Assembly: GCA_050873965.1 (NCBI GenBank)
Contig: JBNMJS010000048.1
Coordinates: forward strand, 1-14,405
Length of the DNA stretch: 14,405 nucleotides
Origin: UBA2883 sp050873965
Lineage (GTDB): Bacteria; Cyanobacteriota; Vampirovibrionia; Gastranaerophilales; Gastranaerophilaceae
Reading direction: 5' to 3'
Part shown: piece by piece, positions 1-6,669 of the stretch
Position numbering within the stretch: position 1 is the stretch's first letter
How the letters are laid out: each line of letters starts with the position of its first letter
Notes under the pieces: generated by a model
Database searches by the model: none
Seen by the model: the letters and a program-made list of their open reading frames with translations, nothing else
Told to the model about the DNA's origin: nothing
Translations under genes and position numbers: made by a program

Positions 1-399
1 AAATTATAACATATTTTAAATTAAGAGTAAATCAAAACAAACGCAACATATAGTGCGTACAACTACTAATTATAACATATTTTAAATTAAGAGTAAATCA
101 AAACAGCAACTCATCTGTACCAGTAACAATACGGATTATAACATATTTTAAATTAAGAGTAAATCAAAACGTGTTTGCAAATGAAAATGCTGACAAATAT
201 GATTATAACATATTTTAAATTAAGAGTAAATCAAAACTAGATTCTGACTATTCAATAAAAGTGGTGGATTATAACATATTTTAAATTAAGAGTAAATCAA
301 AACACTTTGTAGCGTAGGTCTGCTCCATTTTCTATTATAACATATTTTAAATTAAGAGTAAATCAAAACTTTTGAGCCAATTCATAATAACCTTTACTA

Positions 400-429
400 A
401 TTATAACATATTTTAAATTAAGAGTAAAT
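400..429 (-). promoter_or_regulatory. repeat-internal promoter, shown for repeat 7
   Basis: On the - strand, nt 31-36 of the repeat are TATAAT, preceded by TGT, giving a perfect extended -10 (TGnTATAAT). At 17 nt further upstream is TTTACT (repeat nt 8-13), a 4/6 match to a -35 box. The same elements occur in all seven full repeats. Initiation about 7 nt downstream of the -10 would start RNA 6-7 nt into each spacer and leave about 24 nt of guide. This design is established for type II-C arrays in N. meningitidis and C. jejuni; activity here is inferred. Confidence 0.6.
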
Positions 430-465
430 CAAAACGACAGTTTTACTTACTGATACTATAACTGT

Positions 466-484
466 ATTATAACATATTTTAAAT
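466..484 (-). repeat. terminal half-repeat of the CRISPR array
   Basis: The outermost repeat matches the consensus for its first 19 nt on the + strand and then diverges completely. On the - strand the kept part is the 3' half, ending TGTTATAAT, so the extended -10 element in front of spacer 7 is intact, while the GTTTTGATTTACTC half is gone. No spacer lies to its right, so the lost half would have no crRNA to serve. An 8-nt word, CATATTTT, occurs inside it (473-480) and again just outside (485-492), which may mark how the end arose. Confidence 0.85.
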
Positions 485-542
485 CATATTTTGTACTTAG
501 TATTTCCTCTCACTTTTTAAGTCGAAATTTTTCTTAAAACAC

Positions 543-571
543 TTGATACTTTTACTCATTTTATGTATTAT
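543..571 (+). promoter_or_regulatory. clpC promoter
   Basis: TTGATA at 543-548 and TATTAT at 566-571 are separated by 17 nt, each a 5/6 match to the housekeeping sigma consensus. The start site would fall near 578, leaving a 5' leader of about 25 nt with the Shine-Dalgarno AGGAGAG at 592-598. No inverted repeat of the CtsR or CIRCE type is visible around it. Confidence 0.75.
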
Positions 572-602
572 ACAAGTATGCGCATTTAAATAGGAGAGAT
601 TC

Positions 603-3074
603 ATGTTCGAACGTTTTACAGAAAAGGCTATTAAAGTCATAATGCTTGCTCAAGAAGAAGCAAGAAGACTTGGTCATAATTTTGTAGGCACAGAGCAAGT
701 TTTGTTAGGACTTATCGGTGAAGGTACTGGTGTCGCTGCAAAAACTTTAAAATCTATGGGTGTTAACCTTAAAGATGCTCGTGTCGAAGTTGAAAAAATT
801 ATTGGTAGAGGTTCGGGTTTCGTTGCTGTTGAAATTCCGTTTACCCCTAGAGCAAAAAGAGTTTTAGAATTGTCTTGGGACGAAGCAAGACAACTTGGTC
901 ACAATTATATCGGGACTGAACACTTGTTGCTTGGCTTAATCCGTGAAGGTGAAGGCGTTGCTGCAAGAGTTTTAGAAAATCTTGGTGTTGATTTGAACAA
1001 AATTAGAACTAACGTTGTAAAAATGCTTGGTGAATCAAAATCACAAGCAGTTACTTCTGGTGGTTCTTCTTCATCTACTGCATCAAAAGTTAAAACTCCT
1101 AGTCTTGATGAATATGGTACTGACTTAACATTGGCAGCCTCAGAAATGAGACTTGATCCTGTTGTTGGTCGTGAAAAAGAAATCGAAAGAGTTATTCAAA
1201 TTCTTGCTAGAAGAACTAAAAACAACCCTGTTCTATTAGGTGAACCTGGTGTTGGTAAAACTGCTGTTGCAGAAGGTTTAGCTACAAGAATTGTTAATGG
1301 CGAAGTTCCAGATATTTTGGACGGCAAAAAAGTTATCCAACTTGATATGGGTTTACTTATTGCTGGTACAAAATATAGAGGTGAATTTGAAGAACGTCTT
1401 AAAAAGATTATGGACGAAATCAGACAATCTGGTAACGTTATCCTTGTAATCGATGAAATGCACACTCTTATTGGTGCTGGTGCTGCTGAAGGTGCTATTG
1501 ATGCAGCAAACATTCTTAAACCTGCACTTTCAAGAGGTGAAATTCAAGTTATCGGTGCAACTACTCTTGATGAATATAGAAAATATATCGAAAAAGATTC
1601 TGCACTTGAAAGACGTTTCCAATCTGTTATCATTGATGAACCTACTATTGATGAAACAATTGAAATTATCAGAGGTTTAAAATTCAAATATGAGGAACAC
1701 CACGGATTGATTATTTCTGATGAAGCAGTTGTTGCAGCAACAAAACTTTCATCAAAATATGTAACAGATAGATTCTTGCCAGACAAAGCAATTGACGTAA
1801 TTGATGAAGCAAGTTCAAAAGTTAGACTTAAAGTAAGTTCTTTATGTCCAGAAGGCAGAGAACTTGACAAACAATTAAAAGAAATTGTTAAAGAAAAAGA
1901 AGAAGCAATCAGAAATCAAGATTTTGAAAAAGCTTCATCTCTTCGTGATGACGAAGCAAATATGAAAGACAAAATCAGAGAAGTAACTGAACAATGGAAA
2001 AAAGATAACGAAGCTAACAAACCTGTTGTTACAGAAGAAGATGTTGCAGAAGTTATCTCAACAATGACAGGTGTTCCAGTTACTAAACTTACTGAAGGCG
2101 AAAGTGAAAGATTACTTAAACTTGAAGACACTCTTCACGCTCGTGTAATTGGTCAATCTGATGCAGTTACAGCAATTTCAAAAGCAATTAGACGTGCAAG
2201 AGTTGGTTTGAAAGCACCAAACAGACCTATTGGTAGTTTCATCTTCTCAGGTCCTACTGGTGTTGGTAAAACTGAGTTAGCTAAAGCATTGGCAGAAGCA
2301 ATGTTCGGTTCTGAAGACAACATGGTTCGTGTTGATATGTCAGAATTTATGGAAAAACATTCTACTGCTAAATTGATTGGTTCACCTCCAGGATACGTTG
2401 GTTATGATGACGGTGGTCACTTATCTGAAATTATCAGAAAGAAACCTTATTCAGTTATTCTTTTCGATGAAATCGAAAAAGCACACCCAGATATTTTCAA
2501 CATTATGTTGCAAATTCTTGATGACGGTAGATTAACTGATGCTAAAGGTCGTCACGTAAACTTCAAAAATACAGTTATCATCATGACTTCTAACGTAGGT
2601 GCTAGCATGATTACCACTCAAGGTAAACTTGGTTTCACTACTGCAGAAAATGCTCATAAAGATAAATACGAAAAACTTAAAGAAACAGTTAATGAAGAAC
2701 TTAAAAAGGCATTCAGACCTGAGTTCCTTAACCGTATCGATGATATTATCGTATTTAACCACTTACAAAAAGAAGAAATTAGACAAATTGTTGACTTGAT
2801 GATGAAAGACTTATTCAAAAGACTTTCTGAAAGAGATTTGTCTATCGAAGTTACTGATGAAGTTAAAGACTTCCTTGCAAAAGATGGTTATTCAGAAGCA
2901 TACGGTGCAAGACCTCTTAGAAGACTTATTCAACGTAAAATTGAAGATAAACTTGCAGAAGAAATTCTTACTAATGCTTATGAACCAGGTGACGTAATCG
3001 TCTTGAAACTTAAAGATGATGAAATTGTTTTCGAAAAGAAATCAAAAAAGGAAGCAACTGTTTCAGCTGAATAA
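603..3074 (+). CDS. clpC: ClpC, Hsp100/AAA+ unfoldase of the Clp protease
   Basis: This 823-residue ATPase unfolds proteins and threads them into the ClpP proteolytic chamber in the cytoplasm. Two Clp-N repeats fill residues 1-145, followed by a Ser/Thr-rich linker (150-165). The first AAA+ module has Walker A GEPGVGKT (213-220) and Walker B VILVIDE (279-285). A UVR-like coiled middle domain (about 421-456) marks ClpC rather than ClpA or ClpB. The second module has GPTGVGKT (550-557) and VILFDE (618-623), and LGF at 676-678 is the expected ClpP-docking loop. Length is normal for ClpC. The start is fixed by AGGAGAG five nt upstream of ATG. The N-terminal 145 residues look strikingly cyanobacterial from memory. 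Residue 286 is Met in DEMHTL, where Val is usual. It stands alone, with its own promoter and terminator and no ctsR-mcsAB neighbours as in Firmicutes. Confidence 0.97.
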   Translation: MFERFTEKAIKVIMLAQEEARRLGHNFVGTEQVLLGLIGEGTGVAAKTLKSMGVNLKDARVEVEKIIGRGSGFVAVEIPFTPRAKRVLELSWDEARQLGHNYIGTEHLLLGLIREGEGVAARVLENLGVDLNKIRTNVVKMLGESKSQAVTSGGSSSSTASKVKTPSLDEYGTDLTLAASEMRLDPVVGREKEIERVIQILARRTKNNPVLLGEPGVGKTAVAEGLATRIVNGEVPDILDGKKVIQLDMGLLIAGTKYRGEFEERLKKIMDEIRQSGNVILVIDEMHTLIGAGAAEGAIDAANILKPALSRGEIQVIGATTLDEYRKYIEKDSALERRFQSVIIDEPTIDETIEIIRGLKFKYEEHHGLIISDEAVVAATKLSSKYVTDRFLPDKAIDVIDEASSKVRLKVSSLCPEGRELDKQLKEIVKEKEEAIRNQDFEKASSLRDDEANMKDKIREVTEQWKKDNEANKPVVTEEDVAEVISTMTGVPVTKLTEGESERLLKLEDTLHARVIGQSDAVTAISKAIRRARVGLKAPNRPIGSFIFSGPTGVGKTELAKALAEAMFGSEDNMVRVDMSEFMEKHSTAKLIGSPPGYVGYDDGGHLSEIIRKKPYSVILFDEIEKAHPDIFNIMLQILDDGRLTDAKGRHVNFKNTVIIMTSNVGASMITTQGKLGFTTAENAHKDKYEKLKETVNEELKKAFRPEFLNRIDDIIVFNHLQKEEIRQIVDLMMKDLFKRLSERDLSIEVTDEVKDFLAKDGYSEAYGARPLRRLIQRKIEDKLAEEILTNAYEPGDVIVLKLKDDEIVFEKKSKKEATVSAE

Positions 3075-3100
3075 GAAATAATATCTTGAATATTATATAT

Positions 3101-3132
3101 AAAAACTCTCGGTGCAAATCGAGAGTTTTTTT
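3101..3132 (+). terminator. rho-independent terminator of clpC
   Basis: An 11-bp perfect stem (3101-3111 with 3120-3130, core ACTCTCG/CGAGAGT) closes an 8-nt loop and runs into a T tract at 3126-3132, 27 nt after the clpC stop. Confidence 0.92.
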
Positions 3133-3201
3133 AATGAAAAAATATTATTTTATGTTATTGTATTTGTGTATAGGTGTGAATTAAGAAAAAGGGAAATTAT
3201 T

Positions 3202-3930
3202 ATGAAAAAATCACTTGTTTTATTCTTTTCAATTATTGCAATGTGCGTAATAGGTTTTTCAAGTTGTGTATTTGCAGAAGGTGCTTATATCACTACAAAT
3301 GCAACTTCACAAGTAGAACTTACTCCTGATGTAGTTGATTTTGATGTTGAAATCATCACTACTTCTAAAGACTCTATGGATAAAGCAATTGCAGAAAATA
3401 AAAATATTTCTTCAAAAGTATATGAAAATCTTAAAAAAATTACTGAAAAAAATACTGGTGATAGTTTAAGAACATCTAGTTATAGTGCAACTTCTACTTA
3501 CAGATACAACAATGGTAAGAAAATTTTTGAATGTTACCAAGTTACTAACAAAGTAAAAGTTCATACAAAAAATATTGCAAATGTTGGTTCTATGATTGAC
3601 AAAGCAATGGCAGATGGTGCTTCTTCTGTTTCAAATATTTCTTATAATGTTTCTAATTACGAAACAGAATGCAACAAATTGTTAGCAGAAGCATCTAAGA
3701 AAGCAAAAGAACAAGCCGTTAGCATTGCCAAATCAATTGGTTCAGAAATCGTTGGTGTTAAATCAATTGAAGGTAGTTGTTCTATGTCAGGACAAAACAA
3801 TATTATGCCAAGATTGATGATGGCAAAAGCAGCAACATATTCAGCAGATACAGAATCTGCTTCAACTAATATTGAAGTAGGTACAATGACACTTAATGCA
3901 AGAGTAAATGCTAATTTCTATTTAAAATAG
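3202..3930 (+). CDS. secreted SIMPL-domain (DUF541) protein
   Basis: The 242-residue product belongs to the SIMPL/DUF541 family of exported proteins, whose molecular role is poorly defined (E. coli YggE is the usual reference). Residues 1-25 form a signal peptide: MKK, a hydrophobic stretch and a likely cleavage after VFA. A cysteine at 22 in FSSC is only a weak lipobox, so a lipoprotein is less likely. The mature part shows the family pattern: an early strand ending in PD (about residues 42-43), a helix with KAIAEN, an SYSATSTYRY segment, a VxNKVKV strand, and IDKAMADGA. The frame is open to 3112, but that start lies inside the clpC terminator. ATG 3202 has AAAAAGGGA nine nt upstream and begins a proper signal peptide. 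It is a single gene ended by a strong hairpin; no clear promoter was found. Confidence 0.87.
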   Translation: MKKSLVLFFSIIAMCVIGFSSCVFAEGAYITTNATSQVELTPDVVDFDVEIITTSKDSMDKAIAENKNISSKVYENLKKITEKNTGDSLRTSSYSATSTYRYNNGKKIFECYQVTNKVKVHTKNIANVGSMIDKAMADGASSVSNISYNVSNYETECNKLLAEASKKAKEQAVSIAKSIGSEIVGVKSIEGSCSMSGQNNIMPRLMMAKAATYSADTESASTNIEVGTMTLNARVNANFYLK

Positions 3931-3951
3931 GAAATGTGATATTGTAAAACT

Positions 3952-3990
3952 AATGCGATATGATATTTTATATCATATCGCATTTATTAT
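3952..3990. terminator. bidirectional terminator, SIMPL gene / aroF
   Basis: A perfect 15-bp stem (3952-3966 with 3970-3984) with a TTT loop lies between two convergent genes, 21 nt after one stop and 29 nt from the other. T-rich sequence follows on the + strand (TTTATTATTT); on the - strand only a short T run (AGTTTTAC) follows. It probably ends both transcripts. Confidence 0.8.
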
Positions 3991-4013
3991 TTATTAAATT
4001 AAATACAAAATAA

Positions 4014-5027
4014 CTAATATATTGTTTTATGAACGATAGGTGCAATTTGTTTTAAATCATTATACAACGCATTATATTCATCAGGATACAATGATTGAGC
4101 ACCATCGCAAATCGCATTATCAGCATCATAATGCACTTCTATCAACAAGCCATCGCAACCAGCAGCCAAACTTGCTCTAGACATTGGAGCAACTTTATCT
4201 CTTAAACCAGTACCGTGACTAGGATCAGTAATAATTGGTAAATGGCTTAATTTTTTAATAACTGGTATTGCAGACAAATCAAGTGTATTTCTTGTATATT
4301 TTTCAAATGTTCTAATACCTCTTTCGCAAAGTATAACATTTTTATTTCCACTTGATACGATATATTCTGCTGATAACAACAATTCTTCAAATGTTGCAGA
4401 AAGTCCTCTTTTTAAAATAATCGGTTTTGAAACTTTACCCATATCTTTCAAAAGATTGTAATTCTGCATATTTCTTGCACCAATTTGAAAAATATCAACA
4501 TATTTTTCAAACATATCGATTTGAGAATTCTCCATAATCTCAGACGTTACAGCCATTCCATGATTATCTGCAACACTTCTGATAATCTTTAACCCTTCTT
4601 CACCTAAACCTTGAAAAGCATAAGGTGATGTTCTTGGCTTAAAAGCACCACCACGAAGAATTTTAACATTAGATTTTTCCAATGCTTCTGCTGTTTTATC
4701 CATTTGGTCGTAACTTTCAACTGTACAAGGTCCAGCAATCAAACCAACATTTCCACCACCAAATTTGATACCATTAACTTCAATAACAGTATCTTCTTGC
4801 TTAAAAATTCTACTTGTTAATTTATATCCGGAAGAAATTTTGATTACTTCTTGAACACCATCTAACAATTCAATGTTTCTTGGGTCAATCAATTTTGCAC
4901 CAACTGCACCAATTACGGTATGAAGTTCACCTTTAGAAATATGTGCTTCAAAGCCTTTTGATTTAATAAAATCAACAACTTTTTCAATACATTCTTCACT
5001 AACGTTTTCACGCATTATTATTAACAT
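4014..5027 (-). CDS. aroF: 3-deoxy-7-phosphoheptulonate (DAHP) synthase, type I-beta
   Basis: The enzyme joins phosphoenolpyruvate and erythrose 4-phosphate to give DAHP, the first step of the shikimate pathway to aromatic amino acids. At 337 residues it has the two-part layout of the Thermotoga maritima enzyme: a ferredoxin-like regulatory domain (about 1-70, with HISKGELHTVIG) and a TIM barrel. Expected metal ligands are present: Cys101 (AGPCTVES), His271 (DPSHGTG), Glu297 (IEVH) and Asp308 (CDGAQSL). Substrate-binding motifs include PRTSPY (131-136), GARNMQN (183-189), KRG (206-208) and CERGIRTFEKYTRNTLD. The N-terminal domain suggests feedback inhibition by an aromatic amino acid, as known for the family. 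ATG at 5027 has GGAAG seven nt upstream; a second Met at residue 5 has no better site. It is a single gene with its own promoter, divergent from the 5182 gene. The gene name varies (aroF/aroG/aroA) between organisms. Confidence 0.95.
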   Translation of the reverse strand: MLIIMRENVSEECIEKVVDFIKSKGFEAHISKGELHTVIGAVGAKLIDPRNIELLDGVQEVIKISSGYKLTSRIFKQEDTVIEVNGIKFGGGNVGLIAGPCTVESYDQMDKTAEALEKSNVKILRGGAFKPRTSPYAFQGLGEEGLKIIRSVADNHGMAVTSEIMENSQIDMFEKYVDIFQIGARNMQNYNLLKDMGKVSKPIILKRGLSATFEELLLSAEYIVSSGNKNVILCERGIRTFEKYTRNTLDLSAIPVIKKLSHLPIITDPSHGTGLRDKVAPMSRASLAAGCDGLLIEVHYDADNAICDGAQSLYPDEYNALYNDLKQIAPIVHKTIY

Positions 5028-5091
5028 AAATTAACTTCCAACCTTTCAAATTTTATTAAAAAATCTTTTATTTATTACATTTAATAACTGA

Positions 5092-5120
5092 ATTGTAACG
5101 TAAATATAAACAATTTACAA
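5092..5120 (-). promoter_or_regulatory. aroF promoter
   Basis: On the - strand, TTGTAA (5120-5115) and TACAAT (5097-5092) are 17 nt apart, a 4/6 and a 5/6 match to consensus. The start would be near 5085, giving a leader of about 58 nt. Its -35 box overlaps the -35 box of the opposite promoter at 5114-5119. Confidence 0.7.
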
Positions 5121-5142
5121 ATGTTATATACTATTGTATAAT
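5114..5142 (+). promoter_or_regulatory. promoter of the 5182 gene
   Basis: TTTACA (5114-5119, 5/6) and TATAAT (5137-5142, 6/6) lie 17 nt apart, close to an ideal housekeeping promoter. Initiation near 5149 rules out translation from the upstream in-frame TTG at 5134, which sits on the -10 box, and supports TTG 5182 as start. Confidence 0.8.
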
Positions 5143-5181
5143 TGGCTATATCAGGATAAACAACCTTATAGGAGAAATATT

Positions 5182-5583
5182 TTGAAAGAAGAATTTACAA
5201 CAAGTGCACGTCGTTGGTATGATAAAGACCCTGTTTTATCATCCGCGATGAAGACATTAGAAGAATCAGGTGATGATACTCAAATTAAAATTGCTCTTAA
5301 CTTAATTAAAATCATTACAGAGCATAATATTGAAGATTCAAAATATGAAGAGGTTTCTGACATTATCAATGCTACAGAAGTTGATTTAGCAACTCAAAAA
5401 AGAAATCGTTGGTATGACTTAGATGAAACACTTAGAACTGCGATAAGCATGCTTCAAAATTGTCCAGCTGAAACTCGTCACGCTATTGCTGTCGAAATGG
5501 CAAAAATGGTTGTTGAAGAAATCAAAAAGAACGAAGAAGATGAAGAAGAAGACGAATTGGACAAAAAAATTGATGAAGAGTAA
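5182..5583 (+). CDS. uncharacterised 133-aa protein with an internal duplication
   Basis: The family is not recognised. The product has two related helical units: residues 11-47 and 76-113 both open with RWYD, then D, L, A and L at matching places, and end in a KI/KM..E helix (RWYDKDPVLSSAMKTLEES against RWYDLDETLRTAISMLQN). A very acidic tail (about 114-133, runs of E and D) follows. There is no signal peptide or membrane segment, so it is probably cytoplasmic; the acidic tail suggests binding to a basic partner or nucleic-acid mimicry, which is a guess. The start is TTG at 5182: TAGGAGA (5169-5175) is six nt upstream, while the longer open frame to 5134 overlaps the promoter. A near-consensus promoter predicts strong expression. 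It is a single gene between divergent aroF and convergent rpsT. Confidence 0.85.
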   Translation: MKEEFTTSARRWYDKDPVLSSAMKTLEESGDDTQIKIALNLIKIITEHNIEDSKYEEVSDIINATEVDLATQKRNRWYDLDETLRTAISMLQNCPAETRHAIAVEMAKMVVEEIKKNEEDEEEDELDKKIDEE

Positions 5584-5609
5584 TTCATAAGATTTATCTT
5601 AATTATAAA

Positions 5610-5645
5610 AATAACCGGTTTTGTAAAATTACAGAACCGGTTATT
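5610..5645. terminator. bidirectional terminator, 5182 gene / rpsT
   Basis: An 11-bp perfect stem, AATAACCGGTT (5610-5620) with its complement (5635-5645), encloses a 14-nt loop that can itself form a short TGTA/TACA stem. On the - strand a T-rich run (TTATTTTTATAAT) follows, making it a good terminator for rpsT; on the + strand the following bases are less T-rich. Confidence 0.8.
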
Positions 5646-5669
5646 CCTCTCTTAATTAAAAATCCTTAA

Positions 5670-5936
5670 TTACTTAGCTAATTTTTTAACAGCAAGAGTA
5701 AGTCTTGATTTTTTTCTAGCAGCAGTATTTTTGTGAAGAATACCTTTAGAAACTGCTTTGTCACAAAGTTGGTAAACTTTTGATAAAGCTGTACTTAAAG
5801 CATCTTTGTCTTCACCTTCTGCAAGAGTTAATACTCTTTTGATAGCAGTCTTGATTGCTGATTTAAAAGCAGTATTTTTTTGTCTGTTAGCTTCTGCTAT
5901 CAATACTCTTTTCTTTGCTGATTTAATGTTTGCCAT
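5670..5936 (-). CDS. rpsT: 30S ribosomal protein S20
   Basis: S20 binds 16S rRNA early in small-subunit assembly. The 88-residue, very basic, helical product begins MANIKSAKKR and contains NTAFKSAIKTAIKRV and a C-terminal HKNTAARKKSRL segment, all typical of the family, at normal length. The frame is open six codons further up to 5954, but that ATG is part of the Shine-Dalgarno region (GAAAGGTG), which is correctly spaced for ATG 5936. The gene is single, with its own promoter and a leader of about 74 nt that can form a TGCGT/ACGCA stem. S20 genes are autoregulated in other bacteria; whether this leader does so is unknown. Confidence 0.97.
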   Translation of the reverse strand: MANIKSAKKRVLIAEANRQKNTAFKSAIKTAIKRVLTLAEGEDKDALSTALSKVYQLCDKAVSKGILHKNTAARKKSRLTLAVKKLAK

Positions 5937-6016
5937 TTTATTTTCACCTTTCATATTTGTATCGGAGTTTGCGTTTAATGACGACGCATATCCGTTACGA
6001 GGATGTGAGTAAAATT

Positions 6017-6045
6017 ATTGTAATCAAAACAAAATTTACATGCAA
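6017..6045 (-). promoter_or_regulatory. rpsT promoter
   Basis: On the - strand, TTGCAT (6045-6040) and TACAAT (6022-6017) are separated by 17 nt. The start would be near 6010, about 74 nt upstream of the rpsT ATG. Confidence 0.7.
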
Positions 6046-6072
6046 CGCATATTTTTACGAAAAGTAATATTT

Positions 6073-6438
6073 TTAGCGTCTATCTGTAACTTTGATTAAA
6101 TGCCAACCGAATTGTGTCCATACAGGTTTTGAAATTTCACCAACTGGCAAATTAAATGCTGCTATTTCAAATTGTGGAACCATTTGTCCACGTCTAAAAT
6201 ATCCTAAATCACCACCATTTTGACCAGATGGACATTTAGAATATAATCTTGCATAATATTCAAATGTTCCGTCACCATTTATAATATCTTGTCTAATTTG
6301 TTCTGCTTGTTGCATTGTTGATACAAGTATATGGCTTGCTCTAACTTCATTTATTGGAGTATCTGCAACTGCTGAGGTATGATGTAATCCAACAAAAAAT
6401 AATAGTAATAACGAGATAAATAGTAGTACTTTTTTCAT
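6073..6438 (-). CDS. small secreted parvulin-type peptidyl-prolyl isomerase
   Basis: The 121-residue product is a single parvulin (PpiC/rotamase) domain behind a signal peptide. Such enzymes speed cis-trans isomerisation at proline and help proteins fold outside the cytoplasm. Residues 1-25 (MKK, Leu/Phe-rich core, AVA before the cleavage site) are the signal peptide. The domain shows ASHILV (34-39), SKCPSGQNGGDLGYF (67-81), GQMVPQFE (84-91), AAFNLPVGEIS and FGWHLIKV (110-117), all expected family motifs. It lacks the long N-terminal chaperone region of SurA or PrsA, so it is a minimal exported isomerase. ATG 6438 has AGAAGGA about ten nt upstream. It is a single gene with a good promoter; no terminator is evident in the 130 nt before rpsT on the same strand, so read-through into rpsT is possible. 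Confidence 0.93.
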   Translation of the reverse strand: MKKVLLFISLLLLFFVGLHHTSAVADTPINEVRASHILVSTMQQAEQIRQDIINGDGTFEYYARLYSKCPSGQNGGDLGYFRRGQMVPQFEIAAFNLPVGEISKPVWTQFGWHLIKVTDRR

Positions 6439-6469
6439 ATAATCTAATCCTTCTTTTGTCTAAAACATT

Positions 6470-6498
6470 ATTATCCTATTCTATGGTTATTTTTTCAA
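6470..6498 (-). promoter_or_regulatory. parvulin gene promoter
   Basis: On the - strand, TTGAAA (6498-6493) and GATAAT (6475-6470) lie 17 nt apart, a 4/6 and a 5/6 match. The start would be near 6463, 25 nt before the ATG. Confidence 0.72.
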
Positions 6499-6560
6499 TC
6501 GGGCAAAATGTTAATATTTAGTAATAAGATACTCTATTTAGTTTAGATTTCTACGATATT

Positions 6561-6588
6561 AAATGTAAACAAATGTAAACATTATAAA
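6561..6588 (+). promoter_or_regulatory. tandem 10-bp repeat next to a possible -10 box
   Basis: AAATGTAAAC occurs twice without a gap (6561-6570 and 6571-6580), followed by TATAAA at 6583-6588. Two copies one helical turn apart look like a site for a regulator binding one DNA face, covering the -35 to -15 region of a possible rightward promoter. No good -35 box is present, which would fit activator dependence. Function is inferred. Confidence 0.4.
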
Positions 6589-6620
6589 GAAAATCCTAAA
6601 GTTTTTCTGAAATTGTTCCG

Positions 6621-6651
6621 TAACTGATAATGTGAAGTTAATTATTAGTTA
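6621..6651 (+). other. hairpin in front of the 41-codon ORF
   Basis: TAACTGATAAT (6621-6631) pairs with ATTATTAGTTA (6641-6651) over 11 bp with one G-T pair and a 9-nt loop. It ends one base before the Shine-Dalgarno region at 6653-6658. There is no T tract, so it is not a terminator. It could be an operator or a leader structure acting on translation. Confidence 0.5.
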
Positions 6652-6669
6652 TGAGGAGTCGTTTTTTAC

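Larger units (their letters stand above)
3..484 (-). CRISPR. CRISPR array, type II-C-like, right-hand end
   Basis: Seven identical 36-nt repeats start at 3, 69, 135, 202, 268, 334 and 400; a half-repeat covers 466-484. Seven spacers lie at 39-68, 105-134, 171-201, 238-267, 304-333, 370-399 and 436-465; all are 30 nt except the third (31 nt), and none resembles another. Read on the - strand the repeat begins GTTTTGATTTACTC and ends TGTTATAAT. A 36/30 pattern, a GTTTT start and no strong internal hairpin fit type II, where the repeat pairs with a tracrRNA. From memory the closest look is the C. jejuni II-C repeat (GTTTTAGTCCC...GGTAAAAT). Transcription is inferred to run leftward because crRNA handles in type II begin GUUUU and because of the promoter seen in each repeat. 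The array continues past the left edge. No cas gene or convincing tracrRNA is in the window, so the subtype is inferred. Confidence 0.97.

Noticed and set aside
3..484. Type V-A or type VI array
   Set aside because: The repeat lacks the V-A ending (TCTACT...GTAGAT) and has no strong stem as in Cas13 repeats, although the 36/30 spacing alone would allow type VI.
543..602. CtsR- or CIRCE-type control of clpC
   Set aside because: No tandem heptad or TTAGCACTC-type inverted repeat is present around the promoter.
1196..2762. Open frames on the - strand and in a second + frame within clpC
   Set aside because: They overlap a fully conserved clpC frame, lack ribosome binding sites and encode low-complexity Ser/Leu/Ile sequence typical of antisense frames.
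3112..3201. N-terminal extension of the SIMPL protein
   Set aside because: The upstream start lies inside the clpC terminator and would bury the signal peptide; ATG 3202 has a ribosome binding site.
5134..5181. Longer start for the 133-aa protein
   Set aside because: The TTG at 5134 overlaps the -10 region and precedes the predicted transcription start.
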